A stretch of DNA of 42,892 bases from Candidatus Fonsibacter sp. (GCA_018882565.1 VERQ01000002.1:1-42892), one strand, 5' to 3'. Positions 1-9,903 are shown, numbered from the stretch's first letter. Made by a program: numbers and translations. Notes: generated by a model not told the origin, from the letters alone.

Positions 1-1
1 G

Positions 2-559
2 TTTTGTGGCGATCATTTGAAAATTCACAACAAGACCAACGATAATTCGTGTGATTGGAAAAGATGCAAACAGCCAGGAGAATTTAAAGCTCCTTCAAAA
101 GCTGTGGGTGAATATAAATGGTTCTGCTCAGAACATATAAAAATTTATAACTACGAGTGGGATTTTTTCTCTGAAATGTCACAAGACAAAATTGAAGAGT
201 TTATTCATTCAGATATTACATGGCACAAACCAACCTCCAAACTTGGTTCAAAAGACAATTTTTTTAATAAAGTATGGAGAAATATTTTAGAAGAACAAGA
301 TATCTTTCCTGCAGATTATTTTAAGCAATTTGAAAAAAAAACAATTTATAGCTCAAAAGAAATAGAGGCTTTAAAAAAACTAGATTTAAAAAGTAATGTA
401 AAATGGAGCGAAATTAGAGAGCAATTTAAAAAACTTGTAAAAAAATATCACCCAGATACAAATTCTGGAGACAAAAAATTTGAGAATAAATTAAAAGAAA
501 TAACAATTGCTTATACTCTTTTAAGGAATAATCAAAAAAACGTAAATCATGGAAAATAA
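2..559 (+). CDS. J-domain (DnaJ-like) protein, 5' end cut by window
   Basis: The reading frame is open from base 2, so the true start lies upstream; the TTG at 17 is only the first possible start inside the window. The N-terminal half carries cysteines (CDW...RC, then FCSEH) in a pattern seen in alphaproteobacterial J-domain proteins encoded next to cobS. The C-terminal ~70 residues form a J domain with the HPD tripeptide (KKYHPDTNSG), which stimulates the ATPase of an Hsp70 partner. The end overlaps cobS by 11 bases, so the two are probably translated together. Family assignment is firm; the client of this co-chaperone is unknown, but its position suggests a role in assembling the CobS/CobT complex. 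Confidence 0.85.
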   Translation, partial: FCGDHLKIHNKTNDNSCDWKRCKQPGEFKAPSKAVGEYKWFCSEHIKIYNYEWDFFSEMSQDKIEEFIHSDITWHKPTSKLGSKDNFFNKVWRNILEEQDIFPADYFKQFEKKTIYSSKEIEALKKLDLKSNVKWSEIREQFKKLVKKYHPDTNSGDKKFENKLKEITIAYTLLRNNQKNVNHGK

Positions 560-1544
560 TATTTTTGAAACCGCACCCGATTTAAAAATTTCTGTAAAAC
601 AAGTTTTTAATATTGATACGGATATGACGGTTGAGGGTTTTTCAAAAAAAAATCAATTTGTTCCTGAACTTGATAGTGCTTATAAATTTGACCGCGACAC
701 AACTCTTGCAATTCTTGCCGGTTTCGTTTTTAACAAAAGAGTCTTAATTCAAGGCTTTCATGGCACAGGAAAATCAACACACATTGAACAAGTTGCAGCA
801 AGACTAAATTGGCCCTGCATAAGAATAAATTTAGATAGTCACATAAGTAGAATTGATCTTTTAGGAAAAGATGCAATCGTAATAAAAGATAACAAACAGG
901 TTACGGAATTTAGAGAAGGAATCTTGCCTTGGGCACTACAAAATCCGGTGGCATTAGTATTTGATGAATACGACGCTGGTAGACCAGATGTCATGTTTGT
1001 TATCCAAAGATTACTTGAGAGCGAAGGAAAACTAACTTTGCTTGATAAAAATAAAGTCATTAAACAGAATAAATATTTTAGATTATTTGCAACAGCAAAT
1101 ACAATTGGTCTTGGTGATACTTCTGGACTTTATCATGGAACGCAACAAATTAACCAGGGACAGATGGATCGATGGAATATTGTAACGACACTTAATTATC
1201 TAAAACAAGAGAATGAACTTGAAATTATATTATCAAAATGCCCTCATTTAAATAATGCTGAGGGGAAAAAAGTTGCACAAAAAATGATTCAAGTTGCTGA
1301 TCTAACAAGATCTGGTCTTGCTAATGGAGACATTTCAACGGTGATGAGCCCTAGAACAGTAATGACATGGGCGGATAATTATAAAATTTTTAATGATATT
1401 GGTTATTCTTTTAGAATATCATTTTTAAATCGTTGTGATGAACTGGAAAGAGCAATTATCGCGGAATATTTTCAAAGATGTTTTGCTAAAGAACTTACAG
1501 AAACATCTGCAAGTGTAAAAATAAATCTTAAAAATGGAAAATGA
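549..1544 (+). CDS. cobS: CobS-type AAA+ ATPase (cobaltochelatase subunit)
   Basis: This 331-residue AAA+ ATPase has the length and sequence of CobS, the motor subunit of the aerobic cobaltochelatase that with CobT and CobN inserts cobalt into hydrogenobyrinate diamide. The Walker A loop GFHGTGKST is at residues 69-77 and a Walker B-like segment LVFDEYD follows near residue 136. The C-terminal part includes the MSPRT segment typical of the MoxR/CobS branch. It overlaps the J-domain gene upstream and cobT downstream by 11 bases each. No cobN or other cobalamin gene is in the window, so the metal-chelation role is family knowledge, not shown by context. Confidence 0.9.
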   Translation: MENNIFETAPDLKISVKQVFNIDTDMTVEGFSKKNQFVPELDSAYKFDRDTTLAILAGFVFNKRVLIQGFHGTGKSTHIEQVAARLNWPCIRINLDSHISRIDLLGKDAIVIKDNKQVTEFREGILPWALQNPVALVFDEYDAGRPDVMFVIQRLLESEGKLTLLDKNKVIKQNKYFRLFATANTIGLGDTSGLYHGTQQINQGQMDRWNIVTTLNYLKQENELEIILSKCPHLNNAEGKKVAQKMIQVADLTRSGLANGDISTVMSPRTVMTWADNYKIFNDIGYSFRISFLNRCDELERAIIAEYFQRCFAKELTETSASVKINLKNGK

Positions 1545-3324
1545 AAAACAGGCTGAAAATTTTAAGATAGCCATCTCATCAACCATCAAGGCATTAGCAA
1601 AAAAACAAGATCTTAATATTCTATTCTCAGACGCACCTGCTAAAGAAAGTAACGTTATTAACCTTCCCAAGATTAGTTTTGATTCTATAGATGAATATCA
1701 AAATATTAGGGCTCTTGCAGATTCTGAAGCTTTAAAAATAAAATATAGTAATTCAGAACTTTTAAAAAAATTTGAACCAAGAGGAATGATTGCAAAAAAT
1801 ATTTATAAAAGCGCTGAAAAAATTCGTTATGAAAAACTAGGATCAGATAATTTTGCAGGAATAAATTTAAACTTTAAAAATTACTATCAAAAGAAATTTA
1901 AAGAACAAAATGAAGATACTTATAATAGCATTGAAAAAGCCTTTGATATTATTTTAGCAAACCACCTACTTAATCTGGATTTAAACATTGAAGAAAAGAA
2001 AAGTTTAATAAATTGGAATAAAATTATTGATGCCCAAATTAAAGATAAATTAGATTTATTAAAAAAAAATATTTCTAATCAAGAAAAATTCTCTACTATT
2101 TTAAACTCTATTATTCTGGATTTAAAATTAGAAGAAAAACTAAGTCCTAATGACAGTGATAATGATAATGAACAAAAGAACGAAAATAAACTTAAAGATC
2201 AGAATGATAATGAGATTAACCAAGATAAAAATTCTAATAAACAAGACTTTAATATTGAGAGCATAATTCCTGATGTTGAAATTGATGCAAATGAAAGTGA
2301 GCAAGAATCTTTAATTGAAGATGAAAATAGCTCAAACGATGAAATAAAATCTTCTAATATTAAAAAGAGTAACAGCGAAGTTAAATACAAAATTTTTACA
2401 AATAAATTTGATAAAATTATTAATGCTGAAGAAATGGTTGATCCTAGTGAAATGATTAAATTTAGAGAAAATTTAGATAATCAACTAAAATCTTTTCACA
2501 ACTTTATTTCGAGACTTGCAAATAAATTACAAAGAAAACTACTCGCATTTCAAAATAGATCTTGGGAGTTTGATCTTGAAGAAGGAATGCTTGATACGGC
2601 AAAACTAACTAGAGTTATCATCGATCCCCATAATTCCCTTTCTTATAAGAAGGAAAAGAATACAAATTTTAAAGATACGGTAGTAACTTTGTTAATCGAT
2701 AATTCAGGATCAATGCGAGGCAGACCTATCTCTATAGCAGCTATTTGTGCTGATATTTTATCCCGCACACTAGAAAGATGTTCAGTAAAAGTTGAGGTAT
2801 TAGGATTTACAACATTAAATTGGAAGGGTGGAAAAAGTAGAGAACTGTGGTTAAAAAATAAAATAAATAATCCTGGAAGATTAAATGATTTGTCACACAT
2901 TATTTATAAATCTGCCGATACACCATGGAGAAGAGGAAAAAACAATTTAGGATTAATGTTAAAAGAGGGAATCTTAAAAGAAAATATTGATGGAGAAGCA
3001 ATCTTATGGGCTTACCAAAGATTAAAAAAAAGAAGCGAGGAAAGAAAAATTTTAATGGTAATTTCTGATGGCGCTCCTGTTGATGATTCAACTCTTTCTG
3101 TAAATCCAGGAAACTATTTGGAAAAGCACTTAAAAAATACTGTAAAATGGATTGAGAATAAAAAAGATGTTGAAATTAATGCAATTGGAATTGGTCATGA
3201 CGTCACAAACTATTATAGCAAAGCTTTAAAGATTGCAGACGTACAAGAGTTGGGGGACGCTTTAATCGACCAGCTTGCAGATTTATTTATTGAAGAACCA
3301 AAAAGAAAAAAAACAATTAACTAA
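1534..3324 (+). CDS. cobT: CobT-type VWA protein (cobaltochelatase subunit)
   Basis: The 596-residue protein has three parts. An N-terminal CobT domain spans about residues 1-200. A low-complexity acidic, Asn-rich linker covers about 205-285 and contains many D/E/N/S residues. A C-terminal von Willebrand A domain has the metal-binding MIDAS motif DNSGS at residues 389-393. CobT forms a ring complex with CobS and acts with CobN in aerobic cobalt insertion. Slightly shorter than the classical ~630-residue protein. The end overlaps the convergent transporter gene by 8 bases. With no CobN visible here, a MoxR/VWA-like chaperone function is an alternative. Confidence 0.9.
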   Translation: MENEKQAENFKIAISSTIKALAKKQDLNILFSDAPAKESNVINLPKISFDSIDEYQNIRALADSEALKIKYSNSELLKKFEPRGMIAKNIYKSAEKIRYEKLGSDNFAGINLNFKNYYQKKFKEQNEDTYNSIEKAFDIILANHLLNLDLNIEEKKSLINWNKIIDAQIKDKLDLLKKNISNQEKFSTILNSIILDLKLEEKLSPNDSDNDNEQKNENKLKDQNDNEINQDKNSNKQDFNIESIIPDVEIDANESEQESLIEDENSSNDEIKSSNIKKSNSEVKYKIFTNKFDKIINAEEMVDPSEMIKFRENLDNQLKSFHNFISRLANKLQRKLLAFQNRSWEFDLEEGMLDTAKLTRVIIDPHNSLSYKKEKNTNFKDTVVTLLIDNSGSMRGRPISIAAICADILSRTLERCSVKVEVLGFTTLNWKGGKSRELWLKNKINNPGRLNDLSHIIYKSADTPWRRGKNNLGLMLKEGILKENIDGEAILWAYQRLKKRSEERKILMVISDGAPVDDSTLSVNPGNYLEKHLKNTVKWIENKKDVEINAIGIGHDVTNYYSKALKIADVQELGDALIDQLADLFIEEPKRKKTIN

Positions 3325-3865
3325 ATCTAGCAATTGCAATTCTAAATGGCAGTAACATTGCAAGATCTACAAACAATTTAACAGCTAAATCTCCAGCTGC
3401 TAATATAATCCAAGGAGAATCTGTCCCATAAAAAGCTATACTAAAAAATACTACGGTATCTAATACTGAGCCAAGAATTGAAGAAACGAGCGGCGGAATA
3501 AACCACAGTTTATTTCTTAAAACATTAAATACTCTAATATCTAAAAATTGCCCTGCTAAAAAAGCAACTCCAGATGCAATAACTATTCTTAAAACGATTA
3601 AATTAAATCCTTCAAAAGTTAAAATAAATGAAAAAATAATCCCAAGTATAAATCCAAAAATAACAATCTTTTTAGCAAATTGGTTGCCAAAAAATCTATT
3701 AGCAAGGTCAGTAACTAAAAAAGTAACTGGATATGTAAAAGCACCCCAAGTTAAGATTTCTTGCAGTCCGAAATATGGAAAAGGAAATTGTACTAAATAA
3801 TTTGAAGAACAGATAACAATAGCCATAATGGCCGAATATAAAAATATCTTTTTTGAATATACCAA
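3317..3865 (-). CDS. VUT-family queuosine precursor transporter
   Basis: This 182-residue hydrophobic protein has about six predicted membrane segments and belongs to the VUT/DUF165 (YhhQ-like) family. The conserved pieces are [17 protein letters not shown] near residue 45 and the [10 protein letters not shown] / [10 protein letters not shown] segments near the end. YhhQ members import preQ0/preQ1 for the tRNA modification queuosine. It starts 5 bases after the rpmB stop, so it is probably cotranscribed with rpmB from the promoter upstream of rpmB. Family assignment is strong; substrate is inferred. Confidence 0.8.
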   Translation of the reverse strand: MVYSKKIFLYSAIMAIVICSSNYLVQFPFPYFGLQEILTWGAFTYPVTFLVTDLANRFFGNQFAKKIVIFGFILGIIFSFILTFEGFNLIVLRIVIASGVAFLAGQFLDIRVFNVLRNKLWFIPPLVSSILGSVLDTVVFFSIAFYGTDSPWIILAAGDLAVKLFVDLAMLLPFRIAIARFS

Positions 3866-3870
3866 GAAAA

Positions 3871-4212
3871 CTAATTAACTTTAGCTTTTGTTTCTTTTTT
3901 AGCTTTAATTTCTTTTTTAGGTTTTTTAACGTGAGGAACTATTGTTAGCAGAAGTTTTCTTATTTTTTTAACTCTAGGTGATAAATTTTTATTTTTAGCT
4001 CTTAATAAAAATTCATCAATACCTCCTCTAAAGTCTACGGCCTTAATTGCACGAGTACAAATTTTAATACGAATATCACGATTTAATTTTTCACTTTTAA
4101 AAGAAACTTTTTTAAGATTTGGGAAGAATCTTCTTTTAGTTTTGTTATTAGCATGACTGACGTTATGACCTGTTTGTGGTCTCTTACCTGTCAGTTCGCA
4201 AAGTTTAGACAT
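3871..4212 (-). CDS. rpmB: 50S ribosomal protein L28
   Basis: The N-terminus (CELTGKRPQTGHNVSHANNKTKR) is characteristic of L28, which binds 23S rRNA in the large subunit. At 113 residues it is longer than the ~78-residue E. coli protein; the extra length is a C-terminal tail of about 20 residues made mostly of Lys, Ala and Glu, as in many alphaproteobacterial L28 proteins. An AGGAG ribosome-binding site (complement of 4218-4222) lies 5 bases before the ATG, one of the few clear Shine-Dalgarno sequences in the window. Confidence 0.95.
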   Translation of the reverse strand: MSKLCELTGKRPQTGHNVSHANNKTKRRFFPNLKKVSFKSEKLNRDIRIKICTRAIKAVDFRGGIDEFLLRAKNKNLSPRVKKIRKLLLTIVPHVKKPKKEIKAKKETKAKVN

Positions 4213-4217
4213 ATTTT

Positions 4218-4257
4218 CTCCTGCAAGGGATATAGTTAGATGATGAATTTACGTCAA
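4218..4257 (-). promoter_or_regulatory. Predicted sigma-70 promoter and RBS of rpmB
   Basis: On the minus strand, TTGACG (4252-4257) and TATATC (4229-4234) are separated by exactly 17 bases. Initiation would be expected about 7 bases later, near 4222, giving a leader of only ~10 bases that begins at or within the AGGAG ribosome-binding site. The rest of the 137-base gap to the divergent permease gene holds only a weak hairpin at 4299-4314. Confidence 0.6.
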
Positions 4258-4349
4258 GATATTTCTTATAAATCCTAGATTATTTGTAGCAATTGATTTC
4301 TTGTTTTTACAAGATTAGTCAAATAATTATTAGTTAACCTAAAATTTTC

Positions 4350-5408
4350 ATGTTCCAAGTTTACCTTCCAATCGTAGAGGTTCATGTAAACATTTTATAT
4401 TTGTTATCAATCAGCGGCTTTATAGGTTTCTTAAGCGGTTTGCTTGGTATTGGAGGTGGATTTTTAATGACACCTGTTTTAATTTTTTTTGGTATCCCCC
4501 CAATGCATGCCATAGCAAACGGATCTAACAATATTTTAGCATCTTCTGTTTCTGGAACATTTGCACATTGGTACAAAAAACAAGTGGATGTTAAGATGGG
4601 TTTTTATATCTTAAGTGGAGGATTTTTTGGTGCCACTATTGGTATTTATTTTATTAAATTGTTAATTCAAATTGGAAAGATTAACACCATAACTTCAATC
4701 TTATATTTTGTATTATTAACTAGTTTTGGACTTTTAATGTTCATTGAAAGTCTAGCGGAGTATCGCAGAATAAAAGATAAAAAATTTATAAGACGAAAAT
4801 TTCGTAAGCACACATGGATACATGGACTTCCTTTTAAAGTTAGAATGAATTCTTCAAGACTTTATATCAGCATTATTCCACCAATATTTTTTGGATTCTT
4901 AACTGGAATCATTTCATCGATGATGGGTGTTGGTGGAGCATTTATTTTAATTCCAGTGATGATTTATGTTCTTGGAATGCCTTCTAAGCTTGTTCCAGGA
5001 ACATCTTTGTTTGTGATGATTTTTGTTATGACATTTGTAACTTTCTTTCATGCTATCACTAATCATAATATTGATCTTATTTTAGTTTCTATTCTTATGC
5101 TGGGATCTGTAATTGGAGTTCAATTAGGAACTAGACTTGGAATGAATTTGAAGAATGAAGAACTTAGAATTTTAATGTCAATTATCATTACTATTTTTGG
5201 ATTAAAGTTTGGTTATTCTCTATTCGTAGAAGAATTAAAGTTTAGAATTTTTAGAAAAATAGAAAGTCAAGATCACTTAAATTTCTTTCAGGATTTTATT
5301 TATCAATTTGTAAATACCAGCCCAATATTATATGCATTAACTGCTGTGGGACTTGCTATATTAATTGGATACTTCAGTTCTTTCATTTTTAAAAAACTAA
5401 AATATTAA
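4350..5408 (+). CDS. TSUP-family (TauE/SafE) membrane permease
   Basis: The 352-residue protein carries two copies of the TauE/SafE half: one from residue ~15 (SGLLGIGGGFLMTPVLI) and a second from ~180 (SSMMGVGGAFILIPVMI), each with about four membrane helices. This internal duplication is the mark of the TSUP family, which moves sulfite, sulfoacetate, sulfolactate and related organosulfur anions. A charged cytoplasmic loop (about residues 130-165) separates the halves. The DUF3429-like gene follows after 2 bases. The substrate cannot be told from sequence; sulfite export is the usual guess. Confidence 0.85.
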   Translation: MFQVYLPIVEVHVNILYLLSISGFIGFLSGLLGIGGGFLMTPVLIFFGIPPMHAIANGSNNILASSVSGTFAHWYKKQVDVKMGFYILSGGFFGATIGIYFIKLLIQIGKINTITSILYFVLLTSFGLLMFIESLAEYRRIKDKKFIRRKFRKHTWIHGLPFKVRMNSSRLYISIIPPIFFGFLTGIISSMMGVGGAFILIPVMIYVLGMPSKLVPGTSLFVMIFVMTFVTFFHAITNHNIDLILVSILMLGSVIGVQLGTRLGMNLKNEELRILMSIIITIFGLKFGYSLFVEELKFRIFRKIESQDHLNFFQDFIYQFVNTSPILYALTAVGLAILIGYFSSFIFKKLKY

Positions 5409-5410
5409 TT

Positions 5411-5860
5411 ATGCCAATGGAAAAAAAAAAATTAGCAACAATATTAGGATATCTTGGTCTCATTCCTTTTTTTACATTTACAATTATTTTTTTTATTTCA
5501 AATTTTAACAACTATGTTGTCGATGTTTATTTATTCTATGCAAATATAATTCTAGCTTTTCTTTGTGGCAGTCATTGGAGTAAAATTCTGAATAGTAATA
5601 TTTCCAACAACAGAAATTTACTATTAACTTTAAGCGTTTTTATTCCGGTTTTTTCGTTTGTTTTAGATTTTTTTTCAAATCAAGATATAAAAATTGCAAT
5701 CTATATAATCTTATTCTTTGCAACTAATTTTATAGATGGAAAAATATTTTCTGAAACTAGTAATGTTTGGTATTTAAATCTTAGGAAGCGACTAACCTTT
5801 TTAGTAATTTTGACTTTGGTAATTAATTTATTCGCTGTCAACGCCTACCGCTTTTTGTAA
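5411..5860 (+). CDS. Small membrane protein, DUF3429-like
   Basis: This 149-residue protein has about five hydrophobic segments. The pattern GYLGLIPF near residue 13 followed by a segment ending LCGSHWSK near residue 57 resembles DUF3429 membrane proteins, whose function is unknown. It begins 2 bases after the permease gene and should be in the same transcript. Its last 33 bases overlap the 3' end of pyrD on the other strand. I assign the family with moderate confidence and no function. Confidence 0.65.
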   Translation: MPMEKKKLATILGYLGLIPFFTFTIIFFISNFNNYVVDVYLFYANIILAFLCGSHWSKILNSNISNNRNLLLTLSVFIPVFSFVLDFFSNQDIKIAIYIILFFATNFIDGKIFSETSNVWYLNLRKRLTFLVILTLVINLFAVNAYRFL

Positions 5861-6874
5861 AGAAGAGAATCCATCTCTTCTCAATAGCTCAGCCAACTCC
5901 TGCTTAATAGCCGCTACAACAAAAGGTCCTTTGTAAACTAAGCCTGTATAAAGCTGCAATAAAGAGGCCCCAGCTCTTATTTTTTCATAAGCAGAAATTC
6001 CTGAGTCGATTCCTCCTACGCCAATTATTGGAACTTTTCCTTTAGTACTTTTAAAAAATTTTTTAATAATTAAATTAGAAATGTCTTTAATAGGCGATCC
6101 TGACAGTCCGCCTTTTTCATTTTTTTGTTTATTAATTAAATTTTCTCTTAGTTTTACTGATGTGTTAGTTAAAACTAATCCATCTAAATTAAATTCTAAA
6201 ATATTTTTACAAATCATATCAATATCGTCATCATTAATGTCAGGGGATATTTTTAGAACGATTGGTGTTTTGCTATTTAAAGTTTTTTTTATATTTAAAA
6301 TTTCACTTAACAATTTTTTTAAATTTTCTTGTTCATGAAAATTTCTTAAATTTTCAGTGTTAGGTGATGAAATATTTATACATATATAACTACATAAATT
6401 ATGAAAATTTTTAAAACACTCTACATAATCATCAATACGGGATGCACTGTCTTTATTCGGTCCTATATTAATTCCTAGAATTCCCTCTACTTTTTTAGTT
6501 TCAATTCTACTTTTAACTTTGACTAGACCCTGACTTGGAAAACCTAAACGATTAATAATCGCATCATCTTCTATTAATCTGAAAACTCTTGGTTTTGAAT
6601 TTCCTTCTTGTGGTTTTGGAGTAATAGTTCCAACTTCTGCAAAACCAAATCCAAGTGCAAACATTTTATCATATACTTCTGCATTTTTATCAAATCCGGC
6701 TGCTAGACCTATTGGGTTTAAAAATTCTTTTCCTAAAACAGTAATTTTTAAAATCTCATTATCTTTTGATGGGAAAAGCGGAATATAAAGATTCTTTAGA
6801 AATTGAATGGCTAAGGAATGAGCAAGTTCAGGATCAAGCTTATTAATTAAAGAATTAATAATCTGATAATTCAT
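5828..6874 (-). CDS. pyrD: Dihydroorotate dehydrogenase (quinone), class 2
   Basis: PyrD oxidises dihydroorotate to orotate in pyrimidine synthesis and passes electrons to ubiquinone at the inner membrane. At 348 residues with an N-terminal amphipathic helical region (residues 1-40) it is the membrane-linked class 2 form. Visible motifs are LNPIGLAAGFDKNAE for the FMN region, NISSPNTENLR containing the class 2 catalytic serine, and GVGGIDSG for phosphate binding. It is the last gene of the minus-strand run, 8 bases after lysS. Its 3' end overlaps the convergent membrane-protein gene by 33 bases. Confidence 0.95.
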   Translation of the reverse strand: MNYQIINSLINKLDPELAHSLAIQFLKNLYIPLFPSKDNEILKITVLGKEFLNPIGLAAGFDKNAEVYDKMFALGFGFAEVGTITPKPQEGNSKPRVFRLIEDDAIINRLGFPSQGLVKVKSRIETKKVEGILGINIGPNKDSASRIDDYVECFKNFHNLCSYICINISSPNTENLRNFHEQENLKKLLSEILNIKKTLNSKTPIVLKISPDINDDDIDMICKNILEFNLDGLVLTNTSVKLRENLINKQKNEKGGLSGSPIKDISNLIIKKFFKSTKGKVPIIGVGGIDSGISAYEKIRAGASLLQLYTGLVYKGPFVVAAIKQELAELLRRDGFSSLQKAVGVDSE

Positions 6875-6882
6875 TTTTATAA

Positions 6883-8451
6883 TTAATCATTAATAGACTT
6901 ATTAATTAAATTAACTGTTTCTTTAATACCATAAAAACTTATAAATGATCCCATTCTCGGTCCTTGCTCATCTCCAAAAAGCACTTCATAAATCATTTTA
7001 AACCACTCTCTTAATCTCTCTTTTGAATAATGAGTTTTACCAACAGAATAAACTATGGTTTGCATTTCTTCTGGCTGCAAAGCGGGACTCATTTTAGAAA
7101 TTTGTTCAGCAAGATCTTGTAATGCTTTTTTCTCAGTTGGGTCTGGTTTTCTAAATTTTTTGTTAACTTTCACAATGTCATTAAAATAATTAATGGCATT
7201 TAAGATCAGCTTTGCAAGAATAGGGTGATTTTCTTTAATTAAATTCGGACTAAAATTCTTAATAAATTTCCAAATAACTTCTTCTTTGTCTGTATTACTA
7301 ACGCTCACTAAGTTTAGCAAAATATTAAAGGAGATAATTATTTCTTCTTTTGGTGGATTACCGTTATGAACATGCCAAACAGGATTTCCTAATTTTTCTT
7401 TTGCCTCTTGTTTGTCAAATTTTTCTAGGAAAGAAAGATATTCATCAACTGCTTTTGGGATAACTTGGAAATATAATTTTTTAGCTCTTGTTGGATTTTG
7501 ATACATATACAGAGACAAACTTTCTGGAGACGCATACTTAAGCCATTGTTCAATTGTAATTCCATTACCTTTTGATTTAGAAATCTTTTCTCCATTCTCG
7601 TCTAAAAATAACTCATAAGCAAATCCAGCTGGTGGCACTCCTCCTAAAATTTTACAAATTTTACTTGAAAGTTCTGCGCTTGGAATTAAGTCTTTCCCAT
7701 ACATTTCAAAATCAACTCCAAGAGCAAACCAGCGCATAGCCCAGTCTACTTTCCACTGCAATTTACATGCTCCTCCTGTAATTTTTGTTTCAACTTTTTT
7801 ATTTCCATTTTGATAAATAATAGTTTTATTATCTAAATTTTTCTCAATTATAGCGACCTCTAATACTTTTCCTGTCTCGGGACATATGGGTAAAAATGGA
7901 CTGTAAGTTTTTCTTCTTTCTGGACCAAGTGTTGGCAAAACAACAGCCATAATTTTATCATAATTTTTTAACACTGCAGTTAGAGCATCATCAAATTCAC
8001 CTTTAGTGTAAAGTTCAGTTGAACTTTTAAATTCATATCTAAAATTAAATTCATCCAAAAATTTTTTTAGCATATTGTTATTATGCTCTCCAAAACTCTT
8101 AAATTTTTTAAACGGATCAGGAATTGCTGTTAATGGCTTATTTAAATTATCTTCTAAAATTGATTTATTTGGAATGTTTTCTGGAACCTTTCTAAGTCCA
8201 TCCATGTCATCAGAAAATGTGAATAATTTAACCGGTATACTAGATAATCTTTGGAAAGCATTCATAACCATGGTTGTTCTGCAAACCTCTCCGAAGGTTC
8301 CAATATGAGGCAGTCCACTTGGTCCGTAACCGGTTTGAAATAAAACGTAACCTTTTTTCTCTATTATTTTTAATCTTTTTTTTAATATCTCTCTGGATTC
8401 AGTAAAGGGCCAAGCTTCTGAATCTTCAAAAAACTTTTTATCAATTAACAT
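6883..8451 (-). CDS. lysS: Lysyl-tRNA synthetase, class I
   Basis: This 522-residue enzyme charges tRNA-Lys. It is the class I form with the Rossmann-fold signatures PHIG at residues 48-51 and KISKS at 289-293, not the class II LysRS of E. coli. Class I LysRS is normal in alphaproteobacteria, archaea and spirochaetes. The insert with scattered cysteines (residues ~175-235) sits where the family has its metal/CP region. The start overlaps the end of the AmgK-like gene by 11 bases, suggesting translational coupling. Confidence 0.95.
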   Translation of the reverse strand: MLIDKKFFEDSEAWPFTESREILKKRLKIIEKKGYVLFQTGYGPSGLPHIGTFGEVCRTTMVMNAFQRLSSIPVKLFTFSDDMDGLRKVPENIPNKSILEDNLNKPLTAIPDPFKKFKSFGEHNNNMLKKFLDEFNFRYEFKSSTELYTKGEFDDALTAVLKNYDKIMAVVLPTLGPERRKTYSPFLPICPETGKVLEVAIIEKNLDNKTIIYQNGNKKVETKITGGACKLQWKVDWAMRWFALGVDFEMYGKDLIPSAELSSKICKILGGVPPAGFAYELFLDENGEKISKSKGNGITIEQWLKYASPESLSLYMYQNPTRAKKLYFQVIPKAVDEYLSFLEKFDKQEAKEKLGNPVWHVHNGNPPKEEIIISFNILLNLVSVSNTDKEEVIWKFIKNFSPNLIKENHPILAKLILNAINYFNDIVKVNKKFRKPDPTEKKALQDLAEQISKMSPALQPEEMQTIVYSVGKTHYSKERLREWFKMIYEVLFGDEQGPRMGSFISFYGIKETVNLINKSIND

Positions 8452-9445
8452 TGTTGGATCTTAATTTAATTTGCTGATTAATGATAATTCTTACCTCATT
8501 AAATATTGGATCTTCTAACCTTTTATTAAGTATTGTCCAAGTGTAAGGAATTAATTTTAAATATCTGCTTTTCTTATCTCGCTTAAAAAGCCTTGAAAAT
8601 ATTCCAATAATTTTCATAGCTCTTTGCACTGAGAGAATAGAAAATTCTTTCTTAAATTGTTGAATATTAAAATACTTTTCTTTCTTCATTAATAATAAAT
8701 AATAGTTCAATAACTTTTGCTTCAACGCAGGGCTAGTTTTAATCCTAACATCATCTATTAGGGAAAGTATATCGTAAGCTCTTGAGCCAATCAAAGCATC
8801 TTGGGAGTCAATGATACCAATTTTATTTTTTGCTCCTTCTTTATACTCCATCATATTCGAGACGTGAAAGTCTCTATGAACAAAATAGTTATTCTTAATA
8901 AAATTATTCTTTAATATTGAAAGTAATAATTTTCTTAATTTTTTAATCTTAAAATTATTTTTTATTTTTAGTATATGAGGCAAATACCAAATAAAAAATA
9001 GGTCTATTTCTTTTTTTAAAATTTTAAAATCATATTTTTTAAATCGGAATATCTTATTTTTAAAATTTATTTTTTGTAACTTAATTAAATATTTAATTAA
9101 TGATTTATAAATACTAAATTTGTCTTTAGATTTTTTGATTAACTTAAGATAAGTTTTATCGCCAAAATCCTGTAATAAAGCCAATCCATTTTTGTAATCA
9201 CAATCTAATACTTTTGGTGCACTAATGCCTCGTTTTCTTAAAAACTTATTTATGAGAACATAATTTAAAATATTAGACTTTTTTTCTTGTTCTGCAGAGG
9301 TAAGAATAAAAGATTTATTTTTTTGATAAATTCTAAAATATTTTCGAAAAGAAGCATCTCCTTTTATTTCTTTAATTTTATAATTTTCTAAATAATTTTT
9401 ATTAAGAAAAATTTTAATTATTTTTAATCTATTTTTGTTAATCAT
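8441..9445 (-). CDS. amgK: AmgK-like sugar kinase (APH-fold phosphotransferase)
   Basis: This aminoglycoside-phosphotransferase-fold protein has the catalytic HRDFHVSNMM loop and the following metal-binding IIDSQDA segment. AmgK phosphorylates the anomeric carbon of N-acetylmuramate or N-acetylglucosamine in cell-wall recycling. The assignment rests on position: in many alphaproteobacteria this kinase is next to, or fused with, TsaE. I place the start at the ATG at 9445, giving 334 residues and an 8-base overlap with the tsaE stop; a longer frame from 9478 would overlap tsaE by 41 bases. The protein is very rich in Lys, Ile and Asn. The usual partner MurU is not in the window, so another substrate is possible. 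Confidence 0.7.
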   Translation of the reverse strand: MINKNRLKIIKIFLNKNYLENYKIKEIKGDASFRKYFRIYQKNKSFILTSAEQEKKSNILNYVLINKFLRKRGISAPKVLDCDYKNGLALLQDFGDKTYLKLIKKSKDKFSIYKSLIKYLIKLQKINFKNKIFRFKKYDFKILKKEIDLFFIWYLPHILKIKNNFKIKKLRKLLLSILKNNFIKNNYFVHRDFHVSNMMEYKEGAKNKIGIIDSQDALIGSRAYDILSLIDDVRIKTSPALKQKLLNYYLLLMKKEKYFNIQQFKKEFSILSVQRAMKIIGIFSRLFKRDKKSRYLKLIPYTWTILNKRLEDPIFNEVRIIINQQIKLRSNNVN

Positions 9446-9893
9446 TAATATTAAAGCCTTGCCACTTTCCTTTTCCATTAAACTCTAGAGATCTAAGATC
9501 TTTATTAGGATCATAAGTAAATTTAATTTGCAAAAAATCATTCAATGAATTCATAGCAATTTCAGGCCACTCAATAATATTTATAAAATCTTTTGCTGTA
9601 TCGAATAATCCTATGTTTAAAATTTCCTTTTCTTTTTTTAATCTATAAAAATCATAATGAGCAACTTTCATACCTTTTCCTAAATCATAATATTGAACTA
9701 TATTGAAAGTAGGGCTTACAATTTCTTCTAAAGGACGTTGATTTTTTTGCTGTAAAAAATGTATTAAAAATCTAGTAAATGTTGTCTTGCCAGCACCTAA
9801 ATTTCCACTGAGTAATACAAAATCGTTTGGTTTTAAATTAATTGAGATAGCTTCGGCGACTTTTTTTGTGGAATCTAAAGATTTTAATTCCAT
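9438..9893 (-). CDS. tsaE: TsaE ATPase for tRNA t6A37 modification
   Basis: TsaE is the small ATPase that with TsaB and TsaD adds threonylcarbamoyl to A37 of tRNAs reading ANN codons. At 151 residues it has the usual length, with the P-loop GNLGAGKTT at residues 30-38 and the family segment SPTFNIVQYY followed by AHYDFYRL. The closing GKGKWQGFNIND tail is short. It is 10 bases downstream of ahcY and overlaps the kinase gene downstream. Confidence 0.92.
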   Translation of the reverse strand: MELKSLDSTKKVAEAISINLKPNDFVLLSGNLGAGKTTFTRFLIHFLQQKNQRPLEEIVSPTFNIVQYYDLGKGMKVAHYDFYRLKKEKEILNIGLFDTAKDFINIIEWPEIAMNSLNDFLQIKFTYDPNKDLRSLEFNGKGKWQGFNIND

Positions 9894-9903
9894 TTAATTG
9901 AAA

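Noticed and set aside
839-1060. Minus-strand open frame within cobS, and similar frames within other genes
   Set aside because: These frames lie inside well-recognised conserved genes and show no family motifs; they are shadows of the real genes.
4299-4314. Hairpin between rpmB and the TSUP permease gene as a terminator
   Set aside because: The stem is only 6 base pairs with no run of T on either strand, and it lies between divergent genes where no transcript should end.
9446-9478. Upstream start of the AmgK-like gene at 9478
   Set aside because: It would overlap tsaE by 41 bases; the ATG at 9445 gives an 8-base overlap and a conventional N-terminus.
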